From positions 1 to 64,000 of the forward strand of contig NZ_BCNS01000091.1 of assembly GCF_001528745.1 (NCBI RefSeq): 64,000 nt of DNA. Direction: 5' to 3'. The stretch comes from Marinobacterium profundum (lineage in GTDB: Bacteria; Pseudomonadota; Gammaproteobacteria; Pseudomonadales; Balneatricaceae). Below, one piece after another: positions 18,274 through 28,570 of this stretch. Both the position numbers and the translations under genes were made by a program. The stretch's first letter is position 1. Each line of letters begins with the position of its first letter. The notes under the pieces were generated by a model. It was not told where the DNA came from, did no database searches, and was given only the letters and a program-made list of their open reading frames with translations.

Positions 18274-19269
18274 ATGAAAAATAAAATAATGCACACCCTA
18301 GTCCTTGGCTTCGCCGGTACAGCCCTGACACTAAGCGCAGCTCAGTTGCAGGCCGAAGAACTGATCTTCGGGATTGGAGCCCCACAGGGATCACTTCAGT
18401 ACAAGACTGCCGAGCGCTTCACCGAGATAGCTAACGCCCGGATGAAGAACGAAGGCCTGGATTACTCGATCGCACTGTTCGGCGATGCCCAACTGGGCAA
18501 AGATAAGGCGCTACTACAGAAACTGAAACTGGGTACCGTTCATTTCAGCCAACCATCGTCGATCATGTCTACTGTAAGCGACAAGTTTGCATTGTTCGAT
18601 ATGCCATTCCTGGTCAAAGACCGCGAGCACCTGGCCAAAATTGAGAAAGAGGTATTCTGGCCCCAGATCGCACCAAGCGCCGAAGCCAAGGGCTACACCG
18701 TTCTAAGCCTGTGGGAAAACGGTTTTCGCCACATCACCAATAACACCCAAGCGATCAACACTCCGGCGGACCTGGCTGGTGTCAAATTGCGGACACCTAA
18801 CAGCACCTGGCGCGTCAACATGTTCCGCGAGTGGGGCAGCAACCCAACGCCAATGTCTTTCTCCGAGGTATTCGTAGCATTGCAGACCGGTGTTATCGAC
18901 GGCCAGGAAAACCCTTTGACAAACATCTACTCAGCCAAGCTGCAGGAAGTTCAGACCTACCTGTCACTGACAAACCACGTCTACACGCCCTCTTACCTGG
19001 TAGCGGGCAAGAACACTTGGGCCAAATTACCGGCGGCAGTCAAGACCGCGATCAAAGAGTCAGGCGACCAGGTCAAGCCGTGGATGTACGAGCAGGCAGA
19101 CAAGTCTGAAGTAGAGCTGCTGGACAAGCTGACAGCCGGTGGCATGAAGGTCAACAAAGCCGACCGAGAGGCGTTTGTTAGCGCCAGCAAGCCAATTTAT
19201 ATCACCTTCGCCTCTCAAGTTGACGGCGGTGAAGCGATGCTGAACACAGTTCTCCAGCTCGCCAACTAA
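18274..19269 (+). CDS. TRAP transporter 2 substrate-binding protein (DctP)
   Basis: A 331-residue periplasmic DctP with a signal peptide ending at LQA-EEL (27/28). The ligand Arg lies in GVKLRTPNSTW and the hinge motif is FSEVFVALQTGVIDGQENPLTNIYS. This C-terminal motif (DGQENPL) matches TRAP transporter 3 (DGQENPLMNIYS) but not TRAP transporter 1 (DAQDHPI), indicating different ligand subclasses. First gene of a P-Q-M operon; a strong hairpin separates it from dctQ. Confidence 0.92.
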   Translation: MKNKIMHTLVLGFAGTALTLSAAQLQAEELIFGIGAPQGSLQYKTAERFTEIANARMKNEGLDYSIALFGDAQLGKDKALLQKLKLGTVHFSQPSSIMSTVSDKFALFDMPFLVKDREHLAKIEKEVFWPQIAPSAEAKGYTVLSLWENGFRHITNNTQAINTPADLAGVKLRTPNSTWRVNMFREWGSNPTPMSFSEVFVALQTGVIDGQENPLTNIYSAKLQEVQTYLSLTNHVYTPSYLVAGKNTWAKLPAAVKTAIKESGDQVKPWMYEQADKSEVELLDKLTAGGMKVNKADREAFVSASKPIYITFASQVDGGEAMLNTVLQLAN

Positions 19270-19293
19270 TCGATTCTCTTTCAGGGAGGTATT

Positions 19294-19320
19294 GGCCGGA
19301 GAGGTTTGTCCTCTCCGGTC
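19294..19320 (+). promoter_or_regulatory. intercistronic hairpin between dctP and dctQ
   Basis: CCGGAGAGG (19296-19304) and CCTCTCCGG (19310-19318) form a perfect 9-bp stem with a 5-nt loop, extendable at the base. No T-tract follows; instead the dctQ ribosome site begins immediately. Such hairpins usually protect the upstream mRNA and raise the binding protein over the membrane subunits; that role is inferred. Confidence 0.6.
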
Positions 19321-19333
19321 CAGGAGAATAATC

Positions 19334-19912
19334 ATGATTAAACAACTCGCAACCTCACTCGAGCAGCTTCTCGAAGCAATATCGGTGGCACTCATTCTGG
19401 CGATGACGCTGGTCATCGTCTTCGGCGTCATCATGCGAAAGTCTGGCGCATCGCTCATTTGGTACGACGAGGTCGCATCAATTCTATTGGTTTGGATCAC
19501 CTATTATGGATCTGCTACTGCAGCGATAAAGCGCAGCCACCTGGGCTTTAGCGGTTTGCTATTTGGACTTCGAGGTAAGACCCAAAAGGCCGTTTTCTGG
19601 TTCACCGAGATCATGGTAATTGGATTCTTCGTCACCATCGGTATCTACGGTTTAATTATTCTCGAGTATTTCCAGGGTGAAACGCTCGTCAGCTTACCCT
19701 GGATGTCTGTGATCGTAACCCAGTCGGTCATCCCTATTGGCTCGGCGCTATTTGTGATCGCCGAACTACTCTCCATCCCACAGGCTCTGGACGACATGGC
19801 CAGCGGTCGTAACCAGGACCAGGCCGAACTGGAAGAATATGCCCAAGAGTGTGGATTGTCTTGCGAAGGCCTTTTCGCCGACCGTAAAAGCCAATCCGGA
19901 GCTACGCCATGA
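19334..19912 (+). CDS. TRAP transporter 2 small membrane subunit (DctQ)
   Basis: A 192-residue membrane protein with four hydrophobic segments and the DctQ pattern (VIMRKSGASLIWYDEVASILLVWITYYGSATAAIKRSHL). A hydrophilic C-terminal tail of about 40 residues is longer than usual. The ATG at 19334 follows AGGAG at the correct distance; the longer frame starts inside the hairpin. ATGA overlap with dctM. Confidence 0.9.
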   Translation: MIKQLATSLEQLLEAISVALILAMTLVIVFGVIMRKSGASLIWYDEVASILLVWITYYGSATAAIKRSHLGFSGLLFGLRGKTQKAVFWFTEIMVIGFFVTIGIYGLIILEYFQGETLVSLPWMSVIVTQSVIPIGSALFVIAELLSIPQALDDMASGRNQDQAELEEYAQECGLSCEGLFADRKSQSGATP

Positions 19913-21195
19913 TTTATTTACTGCTTTTTGGCACGCTACTGGCCCTGGTTATGATCAACGTGCCGATTGCAATTGCGATCGGGATTACGGCCATCGGCGG
20001 CATGCTGGCGGCCAGCGGTAGCGACGCCATGCTGAACGTGCCGCTCACCCTGTTCGACGGCGCCACCAAATTTCCATTGCTGGCGATCCCGCTGTTTGTC
20101 CTGGCTGGCGAGCTGATGAATACTTCCAGTATCTCGCGACGACTGATCGACCTGGTATCGGCGATGATCGGCTTTGTTCGCGGCGGACTGGCAATGGTAA
20201 ACATTGGCGTGTCGATGTTTTTCGCTGAGATCTCGGGCTCAGCCGTAGCCGATGTTGCGGCCACCGGCAGTGTATTAATGCCGGCGATGAAGAAAAAAGG
20301 CTATGACCCCCACTTTGTGGCGGCAATCACTTCATCTTCAGCGTCTCTGGCAATCATCATCCCACCATCGATCTCAATGATCCTGTACGGTGCGATCGCC
20401 GATACCTCGATCGTTAAGCTGTTCCTCGCAGGTGTGGTGCCTGGCATCCTGGGCGGTGTCCTGATGATGGCGCTGGCATACTACCTGGCCGTCCGTTACA
20501 ACTTTCCCCGCGAAGAAGGCTTCAGCCTCAAGCGGCTCAGCCAAAAATTCCGCGAGTCAGCCTGGGCCTTGTTGCTACCGGTTATTATTCTAGGCGGGAT
20601 CTTTGGTGGCATCGTTACCGCAACCGAAGGTGCAGGCCTGGCCGTTTTGGCAGCGCTACTCATCAGTGCCTTTATTTATAAGGAACTGACTCTCAAGCAA
20701 CTGTACCGCTGCATGGTCCGGGCGTCGGTGCAAACCGCTACCGTAATGCTACTGGTGGCAACCTCGGCGCTGCTGGGACTGTCTCTAACCGAAGCCCGCC
20801 TGCCGCAGCAGATGGCTCAAGCGATCATGGAATTCACCGATAGCCCGGTTGTAGTGCTGATGCTACTCAACCTGCTGTTCCTGATATTGGGAATGTTTCT
20901 CCACGGCGCCGCCGCGATCATTTTGATAGTCCCGATGGTACTGCCATTGATCCACCAGTTCGGCATAGACCCGATACATTTTGGCCTGATCGTTACGCTG
21001 AACCTGGCTATCGGCCAGCAAACGCCACCAGTAGCCAGTGTACTGGCTACTGCCTGCTCTATCGCCAAGGTCGATATCTGGAAAACCAGCCGTGCCAACC
21101 TGCCTTTTATCGGGGTGTTGTTCGGATTGTTGATACTGGTCACCTACGTGCCAGGAATCTCCCTGACACTGGTCGACCTGGTCTACGGCCCTTGA
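19909..21195 (+). CDS. TRAP transporter 2 large permease (DctM)
   Basis: A 428-residue polytopic DctM permease: FPLLAIPLFVLAGELMNTSSISRR, FFAEISGSAVADVAATGSVLMPAM, SSASLAIIIPPSISMILYG, and LNLAIGQQTPPVASVLATAC. Na+-driven uptake of a carboxylate delivered by the DctP two genes upstream. Translationally coupled to dctQ. Downstream the next gene is the second PdxA-like dehydrogenase, so the transporter probably feeds it. Confidence 0.93.
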   Translation: MIYLLLFGTLLALVMINVPIAIAIGITAIGGMLAASGSDAMLNVPLTLFDGATKFPLLAIPLFVLAGELMNTSSISRRLIDLVSAMIGFVRGGLAMVNIGVSMFFAEISGSAVADVAATGSVLMPAMKKKGYDPHFVAAITSSSASLAIIIPPSISMILYGAIADTSIVKLFLAGVVPGILGGVLMMALAYYLAVRYNFPREEGFSLKRLSQKFRESAWALLLPVIILGGIFGGIVTATEGAGLAVLAALLISAFIYKELTLKQLYRCMVRASVQTATVMLLVATSALLGLSLTEARLPQQMAQAIMEFTDSPVVVLMLLNLLFLILGMFLHGAAAIILIVPMVLPLIHQFGIDPIHFGLIVTLNLAIGQQTPPVASVLATACSIAKVDIWKTSRANLPFIGVLFGLLILVTYVPGISLTLVDLVYGP

Positions 21196-21219
21196 TAAAA
21201 GGCGAACCGAACAAACAAC

Positions 21220-21236
21220 AGGCGCCTACTGCGCCT
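21220..21236 (+). terminator. short hairpin after TRAP transporter 2
   Basis: AGGCGC (21220-21225) and GCGCCT (21231-21236) form a 6-bp stem about 25 nt after the dctM stop, followed by a T-rich stretch (ATTTTTAGATTTTT). Weak terminator candidate. Confidence 0.4.
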
Positions 21237-21346
21237 TGTGTAACTGATTTTTAGATTTTTAAAGTACAGCTGTCAGGCACTGGCGCGTTCTACTTCCGCT
21301 ACTGCGGATTTTTACGACAACAGCACTGACGGCTGTTTCGCTTACG

Positions 21347-21374
21347 AGAGGTCTCTACCTGAGGTAGAACCTCT
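21347..21374 (+). promoter_or_regulatory. leader hairpin before the second PdxA-like gene
   Basis: AGAGGT (21347-21352) pairs with ACCTCT (21369-21374) and, inside, CTACC with GGTAG around a TGA loop. It ends 23 nt before the start codon and its ribosome site, so it could modulate mRNA stability or translation. Function inferred only. Confidence 0.4.
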
Positions 21375-21397
21375 TCCCTTGCATCATAGGAGCCATC

Positions 21398-22453
21398 ATG
21401 ACCAAAAAAACTATCGCGTTATTACAGGGTGACCCGGCTGGAATTGGTCCGGAACTGTTAATCAAGCTACTGGCCGACAAGACCGTTCGCGAACGCGCCA
21501 ATCTGCTGGTGATCGGTGATCCCCGAATTTTTGCCCAGGGCGAAGCCACGGTCGGCTCTACCATCGGAAACGTTCGCCACCTGAGCGATAGCCAAGAGCT
21601 AACAGCAACGGATCTGGATTTCGGCGACGGTGCTATCCTCCACCTCGATCAGAATTATGCTGGCATCGACGAAGTCCCAACCGCTACTGCGTCAGCGCCC
21701 GGCGGGGCTTCTTCGGTTGGTTCACTGCACCGTTCACTGGAACTGTCACGCGACGGTCTGATTGATGCCATCGTTTTTATGCCGTTCAATAAAGAGTCAA
21801 TGCATCTGGGCGGCAACGCTTTCAATGATGAACTCGGCTACGCCAGCCAGTTCTTCGGTTTAACCACCCCTGCCAGCGAGTTCAATGTTGCCAACGGCAT
21901 GTGGAACGGTCGGGTGACCTCACACGTGGCGATGAAAGATGTGCCGGGTCTGCTCAGTGTCGAGCGAATCTGTGACTCAATTACGTTGGCCCACGACACG
22001 CTCAAGCTGGCCGGTTACGACGATCCGCGCATCGTGGTCTCTGCCTACAACCCGCACGCCGGCGACAATGGCCTGATGGGACGCGAAGAAATCGATGTGA
22101 TTGTGCCTGCGGTGAAAAAGATGAAACAACAGCAGGTTAACGTCAGCGGCCCTCTGCCGGCCGATACACTGTGGCTCAAGGTTCGCGACGGCGAGTACGA
22201 TGCCGCGGTGACCATGTACCACGATCAAGGGCAGATCGCGATCAAGCTGCTGGGGTTCGATCGTGGTGTTTCCGTACTGGCAGGACTACCCGTTGCCATT
22301 ACCACGCCGGCGCACGGTACCGCATTTGATATCGCCGGGCAAAACAAAGCCAACGTGCTGCCTACCCTTAACGCCTTTACGATGGCGGCCAACACAGCCG
22401 AGCGACGCAAGGCTACCGATGGTGTTCGGGCGTCACTGGATAACGCCGACTGA
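21398..22453 (+). CDS. PdxA-like dehydrogenase 2 (PdxA2 subgroup)
   Basis: A 351-residue paralogue of PdxA-like 1. Metal-ligand contexts are intact: [55 protein letters not shown] is nearly the same as in paralogue 1 ([24 protein letters not shown]), so the pair are close relatives and distinct from a biosynthetic PdxA. NPHAGDNGLMGREE is typical of PdxA2 proteins of C4 sugar-acid catabolism. It follows TRAP transporter 2 with AGGAG before the ATG. As with paralogue 1, no DUF1537 kinase is nearby. Confidence 0.85.
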   Translation: MTKKTIALLQGDPAGIGPELLIKLLADKTVRERANLLVIGDPRIFAQGEATVGSTIGNVRHLSDSQELTATDLDFGDGAILHLDQNYAGIDEVPTATASAPGGASSVGSLHRSLELSRDGLIDAIVFMPFNKESMHLGGNAFNDELGYASQFFGLTTPASEFNVANGMWNGRVTSHVAMKDVPGLLSVERICDSITLAHDTLKLAGYDDPRIVVSAYNPHAGDNGLMGREEIDVIVPAVKKMKQQQVNVSGPLPADTLWLKVRDGEYDAAVTMYHDQGQIAIKLLGFDRGVSVLAGLPVAITTPAHGTAFDIAGQNKANVLPTLNAFTMAANTAERRKATDGVRASLDNAD

Positions 22454-22461
22454 TAGTGCTT

Positions 22462-22508
22462 GCCGTTAAAGAGCCGCGATAGCTTTAGCATCGCCGCTCT
22501 TTAACGGC
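22462..22508 (+). terminator. long stem-loop after the second PdxA-like gene
   Basis: GCCGTTAAAGAGC (22462-22474) pairs perfectly with GCTCTTTAACGGC (22496-22508), and GCGAT/ATCGC (22476-22480/22490-22494) extends it inward. A 13-bp perfect outer stem 8 nt after the stop is striking, but there is no T-tract after it, so it may be a 3' end-protecting structure or processed RNA rather than a terminator. Confidence 0.55.
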
Positions 22509-22631
22509 TAGCCCTTCACCATACAAGGTCATCGAACCGGGTTCCATTTCCTTAGGGTCCCCGGTTCATCTTGCCGTCTGCAATTTAATTGCTAAATCAC
22601 TCCCCCTTGGGCAGACCGATACCCCGCAATC

Positions 22632-23546
22632 ATGCATGATCTCGCCTCAACGATACTGATCTGCGTCGCATTGCTGATTCTAACTGGCTATGCGGCAGTG
22701 CGCTCCGGCTACCTGAGCGCCGAAATACGACAACCGCTGATGCTGTTTATCAATCACATCTCGGTTCCTGCGTTGCTCGTCAACTCGTTAATACAGGATC
22801 GACCTCTAACGCTTCCCGAACCCCGGATGTTATTGGCTTACTTCATCCCGGTGACAACCGTTTTCATGATGCACTGGTGGGCGCTCAAACCTCGCCATCA
22901 AGCCACCAATGATTCAACCAGTCAGCAACGCCGCACCGTACTGGCGTTCGGTAGCAGTTACTCCAACATTATTTTTTTGGGGCTGCCGCTGGCGGTAGCA
23001 ACCTTTGGTGATCAGGTGGCGCTGATGATAATTGTGTTTGGGGTGACTAACAATTTGCTACTGCTGATTTTAGCGGAGCTGACAAGTAACCGACTTAAGC
23101 CCGGCCAGTTGGTACAAACGCTGCGCCAAACGTTGCTGACGCCTGTGGTAATCGCGGCCCTGGTGGGATTTTTAACCCGCCTGCAGCCACTGACACCTCC
23201 AACTGCGCTCGTAGGTACTATCGACTTACTGAGCAAAACAACGCTACCTTTAGCATGTTTCTGCATGGGCGCAACCCTGGCTACCTTCAAGATCCAGGTT
23301 CAGCCGTATCCACTATTGCTGGGGCTCTTTCTCAAAAACCTGTTACTTCCGGCCCTGGTCGCGCTTTGCTGTTATCTGCTAGCGGTCGATCAACAGCATG
23401 CTCGCATCAACGTGTTTCTGGCAGCCATGCCCTGCGGATTTTATATGTATATTCTGGCAAGCCGATTTGAGCAGATGCAACTGCATGCCATCGGCCAGAT
23501 CATGGCCTCCTCATTGCTGTCGCTACTGGTTCTGTCTTGGCTGTAA
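22632..23546 (+). CDS. AEC (auxin efflux carrier) family transporter
   Basis: A 304-residue inner-membrane protein with about ten hydrophobic segments arranged as two halves, as in the AEC/MleP family of carboxylate or malate carriers. Recognisable segments: LLILTGYAAVRSGYL, FINHISVPALLVNSL, FGSSYSNIIFLGLPLAVATFGDQ, LSKTTLPLACFCMGATL and AAMPCGFYMYILASRF. Substrate unknown; with its neighbours it may export or exchange a carboxylate intermediate. It is 178 bp from the pdxA-like gene across a strong hairpin, so it may have its own promoter. Confidence 0.85.
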   Translation: MHDLASTILICVALLILTGYAAVRSGYLSAEIRQPLMLFINHISVPALLVNSLIQDRPLTLPEPRMLLAYFIPVTTVFMMHWWALKPRHQATNDSTSQQRRTVLAFGSSYSNIIFLGLPLAVATFGDQVALMIIVFGVTNNLLLLILAELTSNRLKPGQLVQTLRQTLLTPVVIAALVGFLTRLQPLTPPTALVGTIDLLSKTTLPLACFCMGATLATFKIQVQPYPLLLGLFLKNLLLPALVALCCYLLAVDQQHARINVFLAAMPCGFYMYILASRFEQMQLHAIGQIMASSLLSLLVLSWL

Positions 23547-23974
23547 GCCTTGATGAGACAGCAGCTAATATTCACATGACTACCCACGAGCGACCGAACA
23601 TCGATAAACAGACCAACCTGTAGAGGCCGCGAATAAAGCTGGACGCCTTAGATGACAATCAGGCAACGTCATTATAACTGGAATATAGCCAACAGTTACT
23701 TGGCTCTATTGGGTAAATGTAGCTGCCTGATTATTGGAAATGAGCGCATGACCTCACCCAATAATCGCTAAATCAGTAGTTGAGTAAACACGCCGCAATT
23801 TCCATCCCGAATTTCACCTTGTGCACTGCTCCGCTCTTAGAGACGCTTTTAGCGAGTCGCCAGAAAGTGGGCCTGTAATGGTCAACTAAGACCGGACGGT
23901 ACATTAAGTTCTTCTTCGGCTCTTGCCGGCGGAACACCATCGTTATACTGATGAGGTAAGTGGCTCGCCAAGGC
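23547..23974. other. Intergenic junction with possible transposase scar
   Basis: About 430 bp between the AEC gene and comM. It has a 9-bp inverted pair GATTATTGG/CCAATAATC (23729-23737/23758-23766). On the minus strand, a frame ending at 23773 encodes a tail (FWRLAKSVSKSGAVHKVKFG then MEIAACLLNY) that reminds me of C-terminal ends of DDE transposases, but it is only about 35-70 codons and has no ribosome site. I cannot confirm it without a search. Otherwise nothing is seen. Confidence 0.25.
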
Positions 23975-25498
23975 CTAGCGGCCGCCAGAACCACCCTGGC
24001 GCAGTAATCCCTGGCGAAAGCTCAGCGCTTCCAGCAACTGTGCTTCACCGACCCGTTCCTCTGCGGCCAGATCCGCCAGGGTGCGTGCCACCCGCAGAAT
24101 ACGATGACAGGCTCGTGCCGAAAGCCCCAGTTTTATAGCAGCATTCACCAGCAAATCCCGCTGTGGCCGTGCCAGTCCACAGACCTGATCCAGCTCAGCC
24201 GCACCCAGATCCCGATTGGGCCGCCCCTGGCGCGCCTGCTGCAGACTCATGGCAGCGGCCACACGCTCGGCCACCACGCCACTGGCTTCACCCTGGCCGC
24301 TAGCCGGGTCCAAAAGCTGGGCAGGATCCAGCGCCTTCACATTCAGCTGCATATCGAAGCGGTCTAGCAGTGGGCCTGAAATGCGCCCCTGATAGCGCTG
24401 AATCTGATCCGGCGTACAGCGACAGCGGCCCGACGGATCACCGAAATAGCCACAGGGGCAGGGATTCATCGCGGCCAGCAATTGAAATCGAGCTGGGAAA
24501 AGCATCTGACTGGCGGCGCGGGAGATCAGAATTTCACCGGTTTCCAGCGGTTCGCGCAGTACATCCAGCACAGCGCGGGGAAATTCCGGCAGCTCATCCA
24601 GAAACAGCACGCCCTGATGGGCCAGGGAAATTTCACCGGGCCTTGGCTGACTGCCGCCGCCCACCAGCGCCACAGCGGAGGCAGTGTGGTGCGGGTTGCG
24701 AAAGGGCCGGCTGCCGTGTCCCACCGTATCAATGGCACAGCCCGCCACCGAATACACCGCCGCCACTTCGAGTCGTTCCTGCTCTCCCAAAACCGGCAAC
24801 AACCCCGGCAAGCGCGCCGCCAGCATGCTCTTGCCACTACCTGGCGGACCGCTGAAAAGCAAATTATGACTTCCGGCGGCGGCGACCTCCAGTGCCCGGC
24901 GTGCCTGATACTGGCCCTTGACCTCGATCAGGTCAGGCAGACCCGTTATGGCTGGTGGTGGCGCTGCTACTCCAGGCTCCAGACTACTATCGCCGCGCAA
25001 GGCCGCGCAGACCTGCAGCAGATGATCGGCAACACGTACATCGCAACCCTGCACCAGGGCGGCTTCGGCGCCATTGAGGCGGGGCACCAAGAGGGCGCGA
25101 TCCAGATCGCGGCAGACGATGGCCGCCGGCAGCACACCGCGCACCGGCCTGATTTCCCCCGCTAGGGTCAGCTCGCCCAGTACTTCCCAGCCATTAAGGG
25201 ACTCAGGCGGCAGCTGTTTTGAAGCCGCCAGTATGCCCAGCGCAATCGCCAGATCATAGCGTCCGCCTTCCTTGGGCAAATCGGCGGGTGCCAGATTGAT
25301 GGTGATACGACGTTGCGGGTAATCAAAACCGGAATTGATCAGGGCGCTGCGCACCCGATCCTTGCTTTCACGTACAGCCGCTTCAGGCAAGCCAACGATA
25401 TTCAGGGATGGCAGGCCCCCCGAGAGGTGCACTTCCACCGTAACCGCTGGCGCACCTATACCCAGCATTGCGCGGGCATGAACCACTGCAAGTGACAT
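23975..25498 (-). CDS. comM: ComM/YifB AAA+ ATPase, branch-migration helicase
   Basis: A 507-residue Mg-chelatase-like protein. N-terminal LonC-like domain (VEVHLSGGLPSLNIVGLPEAAVRESKDRVRSA), then AAA+ core with Walker A GPPGSGKS, GSRPFRNPHHTAS, Walker B VLFLDELPEF, NPCPCGYFGDPSGRCRCTP (zinc-like Cys cluster) and GPLLDRFDM, ending in a Mg-chelatase C-terminal domain. In Vibrio ComM extends D-loops by branch migration during natural transformation; the family is widespread also in non-competent bacteria. The ATG at 25498 (MSLAVVHARA) is the family's standard start; an ATG three codons upstream sits on the ribosome site. Followed upstream by ubiK on the same strand. Confidence 0.93.
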   Translation of the reverse strand: MSLAVVHARAMLGIGAPAVTVEVHLSGGLPSLNIVGLPEAAVRESKDRVRSALINSGFDYPQRRITINLAPADLPKEGGRYDLAIALGILAASKQLPPESLNGWEVLGELTLAGEIRPVRGVLPAAIVCRDLDRALLVPRLNGAEAALVQGCDVRVADHLLQVCAALRGDSSLEPGVAAPPPAITGLPDLIEVKGQYQARRALEVAAAGSHNLLFSGPPGSGKSMLAARLPGLLPVLGEQERLEVAAVYSVAGCAIDTVGHGSRPFRNPHHTASAVALVGGGSQPRPGEISLAHQGVLFLDELPEFPRAVLDVLREPLETGEILISRAASQMLFPARFQLLAAMNPCPCGYFGDPSGRCRCTPDQIQRYQGRISGPLLDRFDMQLNVKALDPAQLLDPASGQGEASGVVAERVAAAMSLQQARQGRPNRDLGAAELDQVCGLARPQRDLLVNAAIKLGLSARACHRILRVARTLADLAAEERVGEAQLLEALSFRQGLLRQGGSGGR

Positions 25499-25629
25499 AG
25501 TTACCATCCCTGGTTTGCGGTTACTCCCAAGCGGTGCTGCCCGGTGTTGCGCGCTTTCGCACCATCCTTGTGCATTTTTCAGCCAGCTCTATCGACGATA
25601 CTCTTGAGCCGCCCGCTATTAGGTCTCTT

Positions 25630-25893
25630 TTACTCGCCGCTGGCGTTATCCAGCCGCTGTTCAATTTCGCTCAGTTTTAGCTCCAGCTGATCCACCTTCT
25701 CGCGGGTGCGCCCCAGCACGGCGGCCTGGGCATCAAACTCGTCCCGCGTAACCAGATCCAGTCGGGCAAAGCTGCTCTGCAGCGCCGCCCGCACCTGTTG
25801 GCGCATCGCTTCCTGCCCCGGCAGGCCACGGCCACCCTCAAACAACTCGCTCAGCTGGGCTGAAACCGTCTCAATAAGCTTTTGATTAAGCAT
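25630..25893 (-). CDS. ubiK: UbiK, ubiquinone biosynthesis accessory factor (BMFP domain, YqiC)
   Basis: An 87-residue protein of the BMFP/YqiC family: amphipathic N-terminal part (MLNQKLIETVSAQLSELF) and a C-terminal coiled coil (TRDEFDAQAAVLGRTREKVDQLELKLSEIEQRL). UbiK interacts with UbiJ and supports the aerobic ubiquinone-synthesis complex. The ATG at 25893 has GGAG 9 nt before it and gives the conserved start. It is placed between comM and the divergent glnK, an arrangement common in gammaproteobacteria. Confidence 0.9.
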   Translation of the reverse strand: MLNQKLIETVSAQLSELFEGGRGLPGQEAMRQQVRAALQSSFARLDLVTRDEFDAQAAVLGRTREKVDQLELKLSEIEQRLDNASGE

Positions 25894-25998
25894 TGCACAA
25901 TCTCCGGTAATTTCGCGCAAGCTTAGCATTTTTCAGCCACAGGGCGCAGCCGCGCCCGGGTCCTGCCGCGGCTCTGGGCTCGCTGCGCAAAGCCGTCT

Positions 25999-26013
25999 GC
26001 ACCATATTGGTGC
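25999..26013. promoter_or_regulatory. NtrC-binding site 1 (perfect)
   Basis: GCACCATATTGGTGC is a perfect palindrome matching the NtrC consensus GCACC-N5-GGTGC. It is about 150 bp upstream of the expected sigma-54 start site of glnK, a normal distance for an enhancer-type site. Confidence 0.85.
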
Positions 26014-26015
26014 GC

Positions 26016-26030
26016 GCACCCAAATCGTGC
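26016..26030. promoter_or_regulatory. NtrC-binding site 2 (imperfect)
   Basis: GCACCCAAATCGTGC keeps GCACC and GTGC with one mismatch to the NtrC palindrome and lies 17 bp (centre to centre) from site 1. Side-by-side sites allow cooperative NtrC oligomer formation. Confidence 0.65.
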
Positions 26031-26128
26031 ACGCAATAATCACCTGACAATGCCCAATCCGGCGTAATTTTCCCGCAAGCAACGCCAATACATCAATAAC
26101 TCATTGTAAATTATATATTTATTAAATT

Positions 26129-26144
26129 TGGCACGGGTTTCGCT
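26129..26144 (+). promoter_or_regulatory. sigma-54 promoter of glnK-amtB
   Basis: TGGCACGGGTTTCGCT has the -24 element TGGCAC and the -12 GC exactly 10 nt after the GG, the invariant sigma-54 spacing; the -12 box reads TCGC instead of TTGC. With the upstream NtrC sites it predicts nitrogen-limitation induction of glnK and amtB. The predicted start is around 26155, about 70 nt before glnK. Confidence 0.85.
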
Positions 26145-26149
26145 AATAA

Positions 26150-26563
<414 letters not shown>

Positions 26564-26598
26564 ATTCACCAATCGCGCCTGAACGGAGGGCTGTCGAG

Positions 26599-27873
<1,275 letters not shown>

Positions 27874-27893
27874 TGCTGCGGTAGCTGGAACTC

Positions 27894-27917
27894 AAGGGCG
27901 CCGCAGGGCGCCCTTTT
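27894..27917 (+). terminator. intrinsic terminator after amtB
   Basis: AAGGGCGCC (27894-27902) pairs with GGCGCCCTT (27907-27915), 4-nt loop, then TTTT. A standard rho-independent terminator 20 nt after the amtB stop. Confidence 0.85.
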
Positions 27918-28482
<565 letters not shown>

Positions 28483-28543
28483 GCGCAGACTCTTTCCACC
28501 GACGGCGCTCGAAACTGCCCGTCTGTGGATAACTTAAGACACC

Positions 28544-28570
28544 AAAAAGCACCTGTTCGGTGCTTTTTTT
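28544..28570 (+). terminator. intrinsic terminator after glnK copy 2
   Basis: AAAAAGCACC (28544-28553), loop TGTTC, GGTGCTTTTT (28559-28568) and a run of seven Ts. Strong rho-independent terminator. Confidence 0.92.

Noticed and set aside
23773-23994. Intact small gene beside comM
   Set aside because: No ribosome site and only a tail vaguely like a transposase end; kept as a possible scar only.
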